From Edwardsiella piscicida (GTDB lineage Bacteria > Pseudomonadota > Gammaproteobacteria > Enterobacterales > Enterobacteriaceae): 64,000 nt of DNA. Shown piece by piece: positions 58,374-64,000 of this stretch (positions within the stretch are counted from its first letter, which is position 1; each line of letters starts with the position of its first letter). The translations under genes and the position numbers were made by a program. The DNA is taken from contig NZ_MPNU01000001.1 in NCBI RefSeq assembly GCF_001896205.1, positions 1,881,503 to 1,945,502 of the forward strand, read 5' to 3'. The notes under the pieces are model-generated. The model did no database searches. It was given only the letters and a program-made list of their open reading frames with translations, and was not told the origin of the DNA.

Positions 58374-59852
58374 TTACTGTGCGCCAGCGGGCGCCGAATC
58401 CATACCGCCAAGCACGCCAAACAGGCCAGCGAACTGGGCCAGGGTCATCGGCTTACCGTTCAGGGTCACCTGACCGTCGGCATAGTGCAGCTGGCTGACG
58501 ATCGCGTTATCCTGCTGCGTCGTCAGCTTAAACATCTGGCCCATGGCGGAGACGCCCTGCACCTGCTGTGCCGCCAGCTTTTGTGCCTCATCGGCCTGGT
58601 AGCCCTCGAGCTCGGCCGCATTGGCGGCGATTTGCGTCGCCATCGGCATGGAGAGGTTGAGGGAGACATCCAGCGTACGGACGGCCTGCAGCAGCGGTGG
58701 CAGCGCCGCGGCGGCCTCGGTCTTGGCCGGTACGCCCAATGACAGGCTCAGGTCAAACTGACTGCTGCCGGCGCTGTTTTTCCAGGTGACCGGCTTGAGT
58801 TCGATCTGGGGGTTGCCGTTCAGCAGGGTCGGTAGCGCGGCATCCAGCATGCGGGTCAGCTGCTGCTGATAGGCGATGCTGTCGCTGCTGTTGCCGCTAC
58901 TGATCTGTCGGCTGATAAAGGCATTGTACTCATCGGCAAACCCTTTCACGCCATGGCCATCGAACCCGTTCAGATTCAGCGTCATGGCGCCGCCGCCGAA
59001 GGCTTTCCCATCGATCTGCAGCGCGCCCAGGCGATAGTCCACCCGTGCGTCCAGCGTACGCTCACCCTCTTTCAGGCTGGCGTCCATCGCCAGATCGTCC
59101 AGCGCGGTGCTCTCTTTGCCATCGACCGACAGGCTCAGTCGCTTGGCGGCGATCTGCTGTTCACCGACATTCAGGCCGAACTTGCCCATCTTACTGTGGG
59201 TGGTAAAGGTGGCGCCGGTCAGCGACAGGGTTTCACGCTGCCCACCGTTCGGGGCGTCGATGCTCAGGCTCTTGGCATCCGCCGCCAGATCCATTCGGCT
59301 GAGATCGCGAGCGATATCGGCCTTAATCTGTGCGCCGCCAAAGTCGATTTTATTCTCGCCCGCTTGCAGAGAGAGCGGCAGCAGGGTTATCTCGGAGCGG
59401 TTATCTCCGCTATAGGCGATCCGGGTATAGGCATCGAGAGGCGACTGCCCTTTATTGGCCGTAAACAGCGGGGCGACCAGCGGCGTATTGGCCAACTCAC
59501 TGTGCACCACGGCCATGCTGGGCGCCAGGGAGAAGTGAGTCAGCGGGAAGGGGCCATGGCTGATGGTTTCATTCAGCGCCAGCTGCTGGCCCGGCTTCAG
59601 CAGTGCATCCTGTTTGGCGGCGGGATCGGCTTGGATAATGTAGTGAACCCGGCTGGAGAAAACGCCGCGCTGGTAATCCTGGTAGCTGATCTTCAGGCCG
59701 GCCTGAGGCAGGCGCTGCGTGAGGCTTTCGTTAAGGCGGGCAACTTCACCGTCCATACGCTGCTCAATAAGCTTACCGGTATACCACGATGCGCCGCTCC
59801 AGGCTGCGCCCAATACCACGATGACCGCAACGGCGACGGCTGATTTTTTCAT
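58374..59852 (-). CDS. ydgA: YdgA family protein (DUF945)
   Basis: This 492-residue protein has an N-terminal signal anchor (MKKSAVAVAVIVVLGAAWSGASWYTG) and a long periplasmic part. LNLNGFDGHGVKGFADEYNAF and the C-terminal GQVTLNGKPMTLAQF are recognisable blocks. It matches E. coli YdgA (502) in layout and neighbours (manA upstream, add downstream). The function is not established; it has been described as an inner-membrane-associated dimer. Nothing unusual was seen. Confidence 0.9.
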   Translation of the reverse strand: MKKSAVAVAVIVVLGAAWSGASWYTGKLIEQRMDGEVARLNESLTQRLPQAGLKISYQDYQRGVFSSRVHYIIQADPAAKQDALLKPGQQLALNETISHGPFPLTHFSLAPSMAVVHSELANTPLVAPLFTANKGQSPLDAYTRIAYSGDNRSEITLLPLSLQAGENKIDFGGAQIKADIARDLSRMDLAADAKSLSIDAPNGGQRETLSLTGATFTTHSKMGKFGLNVGEQQIAAKRLSLSVDGKESTALDDLAMDASLKEGERTLDARVDYRLGALQIDGKAFGGGAMTLNLNGFDGHGVKGFADEYNAFISRQISSGNSSDSIAYQQQLTRMLDAALPTLLNGNPQIELKPVTWKNSAGSSQFDLSLSLGVPAKTEAAAALPPLLQAVRTLDVSLNLSMPMATQIAANAAELEGYQADEAQKLAAQQVQGVSAMGQMFKLTTQQDNAIVSQLHYADGQVTLNGKPMTLAQFAGLFGVLGGMDSAPAGAQ

Positions 59853-59912
59853 ACTCTGTCCTTCTGTAGCCAGAATCGGGCACCGGCTTCAAGCGCAGCG
59901 GTGCCGGAAGGT

Positions 59913-59937
59913 AAAAAACGCCCGCAGGCGTTTTTAT
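59913..59937. terminator. Terminator after manA
   Basis: ACGCC-CGCA-GGCGT is flanked by AAAAA and TTTTT, 44 bp after the manA stop (minus-strand reading). It is symmetrical enough to act in both directions. Confidence 0.8.
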
Positions 59938-59980
59938 TGTGGAGGCAAGGGGGCGTAATTGGCAAATAATTCGTTGAAAA

Positions 59981-61159
59981 TTAATCTAACTGATTAAAAA
60001 CGCGCGCCAGCTCGCCGTGACCGGTCACCGAAACCTGGCGGTCGGCGGCGCTGAGATAGCAAGACTCGCCGGCGCGCAGGATCAGCGTCTGTGCTCCCTG
60101 CTGCAGACGGGCCTCTCCGCGTATGCAGAACAGTACGGCGGCGCTCTCTTGGTGCAGCGGCTGCGGCTGTGCGCTCAGCGTATGGACCGCAAAGGCAAAA
60201 TCGGCGACCGGCACCGGAAAACGGCGCTCCGCGCCAGAGGTGCACGGCGCCGTCAGCAGCGTATCGCGCGGTTTGGCGACGAAGCGGACGTTCGCCAGCA
60301 GCTCGGCGACGTCGATGTATTTCGGGGTCAGGCCAGCGCGCAGTACGTTATCCGAATTGGCCATGACCTCCAGGCCGACGCCGTGCAGATAGGCGTGGGG
60401 GGTTTCGGCATCCAGGAACATGGCCTGGCCCGGCGCCAGCGCGATCACGTTCAGCAGCAGCGGGGAGAACAGGCCGCTGTCATCCGGGTAAATCGGGGCA
60501 ATGGTGCGCAGGGTGTCCCAGACAACGCCTTGCTGGTGGGCCATCTCCTCGCGCAGGCGGCGCAGCGCATGGGCTTTTTCCTCGCCCTGCATATTGAGCA
60601 GGTTGGCAAACAGGGTTCGCAGCGTGTCGGCGTTCGGGTGCGCGATAAAACCGGCGATATCCGGGTGGGCATCGGCTAGCGACTGCAGCAGGGCGGCTAT
60701 CTGGTCGAATTCGCGAAAGCCGTTCATCGCCGCAAAGGGGGTCAGCGCATACACCAGCTCCGGTTTATGGTTGGCGTCCTTGTAGTTACGGTTCGGGGCA
60801 TTCAGCGCGATGCCGGCGGCCTCCTCACGCGCAAAGCCGGCTTCGGCGGCGCGCTTATTGGGATGTACCTGGATGGAGAGCGGCTGGGCGGCGCACAGCA
60901 CCTTGAACAGAAACGGCAGCTCGCCAAAGCGGCGGGCGACGGCATCGCCCAGCTGAGCGCGTGGATCGGCGGCGATGTGATCGCGCAGGCTTTGCTCGGC
61001 GCCGTGCGCATCCTGCACCCGAGAGCTGTTCAGCGGGTGGGCCCCCATCCACAGCTCGGCCATCGGCTGGTTATCGGGGTTAGCGATGCCATAGAGGTTA
61101 CTCAGCGCGTCGTGGCTGCCCCAGGCATAGTGCTGTATGGCATTGATCATCTTTTGCAT
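59981..61159 (-). CDS. manA: Mannose-6-phosphate isomerase
   Basis: This 392-residue type I zinc isomerase interconverts mannose-6-P and fructose-6-P. The start MQKMINAIQHYAWGSHDALSNLYG and the zinc-site blocks QVHPNKRAAEAGFAREEA and YKDANHKPELVYAL, with ALAPGQAMFLDAETPHAYLHG, match E. coli ManA. It is divergent from fumC across a 195-bp gap. E. coli has fumA between manA and fumC; here fumC follows directly. Confidence 0.96.
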   Translation of the reverse strand: MQKMINAIQHYAWGSHDALSNLYGIANPDNQPMAELWMGAHPLNSSRVQDAHGAEQSLRDHIAADPRAQLGDAVARRFGELPFLFKVLCAAQPLSIQVHPNKRAAEAGFAREEAAGIALNAPNRNYKDANHKPELVYALTPFAAMNGFREFDQIAALLQSLADAHPDIAGFIAHPNADTLRTLFANLLNMQGEEKAHALRRLREEMAHQQGVVWDTLRTIAPIYPDDSGLFSPLLLNVIALAPGQAMFLDAETPHAYLHGVGLEVMANSDNVLRAGLTPKYIDVAELLANVRFVAKPRDTLLTAPCTSGAERRFPVPVADFAFAVHTLSAQPQPLHQESAAVLFCIRGEARLQQGAQTLILRAGESCYLSAADRQVSVTGHGELARVFNQLD

Positions 61160-61354
61160 CTATCGGTTCCGCGAGTCAGTGAAACGTGAATTTTCTTCAG
61201 TAAACAGGAACAGCCCCCGCCTCGGCAAGGGGATTGATCATCTAAATGGCGAAGGCATTCACAATGAGGTCATTGATAAGGAAGTATACTGAAAAAACAG
61301 CGATTAATTTTTCACCGCGCGGGCGATGGGCCAACGGAAAATCGAGGAGAGACG

Positions 61355-62758
61355 ATGACGGCGATGCGTATAGAGAGCGACGCGATGGGACAGGTGAAGG
61401 TTCCTCAGGAACGGATGTGGGGCGCCCAGACGCAGCGCTCTCTGGCGCATTTCCGTATCTCGGTAGAAAAGATGCCGCCGGCGCTGATTACGGCGCTGGC
61501 GCTGGTCAAGCTGTGCGCCGCGCGCGTCAACAGAGAGGCCGGGCGCCTGACGCCGGAGAAGGCGGACGCCATTATGCTGGCGGCGCAGGAGGTTATCGAC
61601 GGTCAGCGCGCCGGGGAGTTTCCGCTGTCGGTCTGGCAGACGGGATCCGGTACGCAGACCAATATGAATATGAACGAAGTGCTGGCGAACCGGGCCAGTG
61701 AGCTGCTGGGGGGGGTCCGCGGCGAGCAGCGGTTGGTGCATCCCAATGATGACGTCAATAGTGCCCAAAGCTCCAACGATGTGTTTCCAACGGCGATGCA
61801 CGTGGCGACGGTGCTGGGCATTGAACGCGATCTGCTGCCGCGGATCGCCCAACTGAGCGATACCCTGCGGCATAAGGCGCAGTGCTTCGCCTCCATTGTG
61901 AAGATTGGACGCACCCATCTGCAGGATGCCACGCCGCTGACGCTGGGGCAGGAGATCTCCGGCTGGGTGGCGATGCTGGAGCATAGCGGGCAACATATCC
62001 GCCACGCGCTGCCGCACCTGTACGAGCTGGCGCTGGGGGGAACGGCGGTCGGAACCGGGCTGAATACGCCGCCGGGCTTTGCCCAGCGCGTCGCCGCGCA
62101 GATCGCCGAACAGAGCGGTCTGCCGTTCGTCAGCGCCCCCAATAAGTTCGAGGCGCTGGCGACCTGTGATGCCCTGGTGCAGGGACACGGTGCGCTGAAG
62201 GGGCTGGCCTGCTCCCTGATGAAGATAGCCAACGACGTGCGCTGGCTGGCCTCTGGGCCTCGCTGTGGGATAGGGGAGCTGAGGCTGCCGGAGAATGAGC
62301 CGGGCAGCTCCATCATGCCCGGGAAGGTCAACCCGACGCAGTGTGAGGCGCTGACCATGGTGTGCGCGCAGGTGCTGGGGAATGATACGGCGGTGAATAT
62401 CGGCGGCGCCTCCGGTAACTTTGAGCTGAATGTCTTTCGTCCGCTGGTGATCCACAATGTCTTACAGTCGCTGCGCCTGTTAGCCGACGGTATGGAGAGC
62501 TTTAACCAGCACTGTGCGCAGGGACTGATGCCGAATCGGGAGCGTATCGATGAACTGCTGCAGCGTTCGCTGATGCTGGTGACGGCGTTGGCCCCGCACA
62601 TCGGCTACGATCGGGCGGCAGAGATCGCCAAGAGGGCGCACCGAGAGGGGACGACGCTGCGGGAGGCGGCGCTGGCGCTCGGCTACGTTAGCGCGCAGGC
62701 GTTTGACCAATGGGTTCAACCCGCGCAGATGGTGGGGAGTGTCGCACAGGGCGACTGA
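61355..62758 (+). CDS. fumC: Fumarase C (class II, iron-independent)
   Basis: This 467-residue fumarase interconverts fumarate and malate and, lacking an iron-sulfur cluster, resists oxidative stress. The class II signature [13 protein letters not shown] is intact, with the catalytic His in [27 protein letters not shown] lies 6 bp before the ATG. Sequence is very close to E. coli FumC, same length. E. coli fumC is SoxS-regulated; I did not find a convincing soxbox in the 195-bp gap. It converges with tus, with only 18 bp between the stops. Confidence 0.96.
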   Translation: MTAMRIESDAMGQVKVPQERMWGAQTQRSLAHFRISVEKMPPALITALALVKLCAARVNREAGRLTPEKADAIMLAAQEVIDGQRAGEFPLSVWQTGSGTQTNMNMNEVLANRASELLGGVRGEQRLVHPNDDVNSAQSSNDVFPTAMHVATVLGIERDLLPRIAQLSDTLRHKAQCFASIVKIGRTHLQDATPLTLGQEISGWVAMLEHSGQHIRHALPHLYELALGGTAVGTGLNTPPGFAQRVAAQIAEQSGLPFVSAPNKFEALATCDALVQGHGALKGLACSLMKIANDVRWLASGPRCGIGELRLPENEPGSSIMPGKVNPTQCEALTMVCAQVLGNDTAVNIGGASGNFELNVFRPLVIHNVLQSLRLLADGMESFNQHCAQGLMPNRERIDELLQRSLMLVTALAPHIGYDRAAEIAKRAHREGTTLREAALALGYVSAQAFDQWVQPAQMVGSVAQGD

Positions 62759-62761
62759 TTT

Positions 62762-62774
62762 GTGACAATGTCAC
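62762..62774. other. matS site in the fumC-tus convergent gap
   Basis: GTGACAATGTCAC matches the matS consensus GTGACRNYGTCAC perfectly and fills almost the whole 18-bp gap between the fumC and tus stops. Confidence 0.8.
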
Positions 62775-62776
62775 GC

Positions 62777-63715
62777 TTAGTTTCCCTGCCCATCGACCTC
62801 ACGGTACAGGTGCAGCCGGGGGATCAGCGGGATCAGCTGCTTGGCCCGCGGGCGATGGCGCAGCGCGATGTTATCGGCGTCGTAGTCGGCCAGGGTGCCG
62901 ATGCGCGGCGCCAGCTCGGCGGATTCGCACAGCGCGATCAGCGGCATGCTGCACGGGTGCTGCACCTGACGCTGGATGGCGCTGTACCACACGCGGGCAA
63001 TCGGCTGAACCTTGACCGGACGACGAATTTTGAGTTTGACATCCTCGGGCAGCGCCAGCAGGGTATCTCGCTCCTGCAGAATGCGCTGCGTCCACTGCTC
63101 GCGGGTATAGGGGGCGACGGCGCGCCCGGCGCGCAGGCTCTTGTCCAGGCGCGTCAGCACCTCGGCGCGACTGAGATTATTGATCACCTGCTTGTTTGCC
63201 CAGCCGAAGCCGACGCTGCTGGGGTCGTCCAGTAGCGTCAGGGTGCGGTAGGCGCTGAGGGTCAACAGTCCTTTGAGCTGGCGGTGGACAAATTCAAAAC
63301 GCTGCTCCGGCGGCAGGCCGGTCTCCACGGCGATGATCTGCTCCAGCTGCCGTTTGTAGCGGTTGACCCGCTCGATCGCGTCGCGCAGCGCGCTGCGCTG
63401 TGAGGGGGTGGCCTGATAGCACAGCACGCCGGGCAGGCGTACCGCGGCCTTGCTGCTGACGTGCTGGCTGTGGTGGTGGAGGAAGAGGCGGCGAAAGTGG
63501 CGGCGTCCGGCGTCAAAGGCCTCGTCGGCGGCGCAGGGGGTGACGGCGATGCGGCGGATCTCCTCATGCTCTTTGCCTTTTTCTATCTCCGGCAGCGCAA
63601 AGATTTGCGCCTGCAGCGGAGTGAGGGCGGCCAGCTGGTGGTCGGTATGAGCGAGCGCCTCCTCCAGTTGACGGAAGCAGAGATGAAGTCGTTCGATGAC
63701 GCTGCTGGTGGACAT
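62777..63715 (-). CDS. tus: DNA replication terminus site-binding protein Tus
   Basis: This 312-residue contrahelicase binds Ter sites and stops forks arriving from one side. It resembles E. coli Tus (309) throughout, with SSKAAVRLPGVLCYQ, SVGFGWANKQVINNL and KLKIRRPVKVQPIARVWY. The pocket that traps the flipped Ter cytosine in E. coli (I79, F140, H144, G149) is kept here in FEFVHRQLKGL for the last three, and Leu (RRLFLHH) replaces the Ile. A Ter site sits 15 bp upstream of the ATG, which fits the autorepression known for E. coli tus. Confidence 0.95.
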   Translation of the reverse strand: MSTSSVIERLHLCFRQLEEALAHTDHQLAALTPLQAQIFALPEIEKGKEHEEIRRIAVTPCAADEAFDAGRRHFRRLFLHHHSQHVSSKAAVRLPGVLCYQATPSQRSALRDAIERVNRYKRQLEQIIAVETGLPPEQRFEFVHRQLKGLLTLSAYRTLTLLDDPSSVGFGWANKQVINNLSRAEVLTRLDKSLRAGRAVAPYTREQWTQRILQERDTLLALPEDVKLKIRRPVKVQPIARVWYSAIQRQVQHPCSMPLIALCESAELAPRIGTLADYDADNIALRHRPRAKQLIPLIPRLHLYREVDGQGN

Positions 63716-63730
63716 AAAGAAGACAAGCCC

Positions 63731-63750
63731 TTATTAGTTACAACATACAT
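63731..63750 (-). other. Ter replication-arrest site upstream of tus
   Basis: Read on the minus strand, ATGTATGTTGTAACTAATAA contains the Ter core GTATGTTGTAACTAA. The G corresponding to position 6 (whose partner cytosine is trapped by Tus) is at 63748. E. coli TerB has the same place beside tus. From the orientation, the non-permissive face looks toward higher coordinates. Confidence 0.9.
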
Positions 63751-63755
63751 TTGAC

Positions 63756-64000
63756 TATGACACACCGCGCCATCTGCGGCAACGCATTTTCCCCTTACCC
63801 TCGTATGAACGGTGAGCAACGTAAGCCAACCAGGATGACGGCGCCTCGACGGGCGGGGATGAACTCAGACTTTGGTGCCGGGAGCGGCGGGCTAAAATAC
63901 GTAGGATGACGCGTACCGATAGGTGTAGAGGGGCTTAGATGAAGGGGACTCCCCGGACTGACGGTTTCCCCTGGCCTTGTGGGTAACCAATGCCCACGTC
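63756..64000. other. Right-edge segment without a recognised gene
   Basis: No frame here has a recognisable product. Two minus-strand frames are open to the window edge and stop at about 63937 and 63894. The second ends in an aromatic-alternating tail with terminal Phe (LYTYRYASSYVF), which could be the end of a beta-barrel protein or chance. A hairpin GTGGG/CCCAC lies at about 63979-63998. Confidence 0.4.

Noticed and set aside
60019..60030. Palindrome GTGACCGGTCAC in manA
   Set aside because: Lacks the central base spacing of matS (12 instead of 13 bp).
1..64000. tRNA, rRNA, CRISPR arrays, prophage or defence islands
   Set aside because: I saw no cloverleaf tRNA, rRNA-like sequence, spaced direct-repeat array or phage/defence gene; the only mobile element recognised is IS200.

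Overview
The window looks like a stretch of a GC-rich enterobacterial chromosome close to the replication terminus. Gene order follows the Escherichia coli backbone in blocks (yebS/msrC/proQ/prc/htpX; cfa/punC/punR/purR/ynhF/sodB/mepH/grxD; rnt/gloA; slyA/slyB/anmK/mliC/pdxH/tyrS/pdxY/gstA/dtpA/nth/rsxEGDCBA/ydgK/cnu; add/ydgA/manA/fumC/tus). Local differences are malS beside prc, a put locus followed by a cus copper-efflux cluster, ynjCD behind purR, fhs inside the ydgK-cnu interval, and no fumA, lhr, nemRA or ynjB where E. coli synteny or operon structure would put them. These traits, the high GC and an IS200 copy fit an Edwardsiella-like member of the Enterobacterales; that assignment is inference from gene content only.

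Layout. 1-8 kb: envelope and stress genes (yebS partial, msrC, proQ, prc, malS, htpX). 8-14 kb: divergent putA/putP with PutA operator motifs between them. 14-23 kb: copper/silver module, with cusRS on the minus strand, cusCFBA on the plus strand, a CusR box between them, and a small His-rich exported protein behind cusS. 23-31 kb: cfa, the purine-nucleoside pair punC/punR, a ynjCD ABC transporter tightly coupled to purR, ynhF and sodB. 31-38 kb: mepH, grxD, a Na+/H+ antiporter-family permease, rnt, gloA, an AT-rich gene-poor gap, slyA/slyB. 38-46 kb: anmK, mliC, vitamin B6 genes pdxH and pdxY around tyrS, gstA, an IS200 copy and dtpA. 46-53 kb: nth and the Rsx/Rnf electron-transfer operon. 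53-64 kb: ydgK, fhs, cnu, a YfeH-type transporter, add, ydgA, manA, fumC and tus.

Connections. A purine theme recurs: purR, punR/punC, add, and fhs with a near-perfect PurR operator upstream. The replication-terminus identity is supported by three independent kinds of site: tus with a Ter site 15 bp upstream of its start, three perfect matches to the MatP site matS (9384, 24753, 62762), and several KOPS-like octamers in one orientation. I found no clear undescribed multi-gene defence or biosynthetic system. The best candidates for new biology are the purR-coupled ynjCD transporter without its binding protein, the PurR-fhs link, and the His-rich cus-associated protein.
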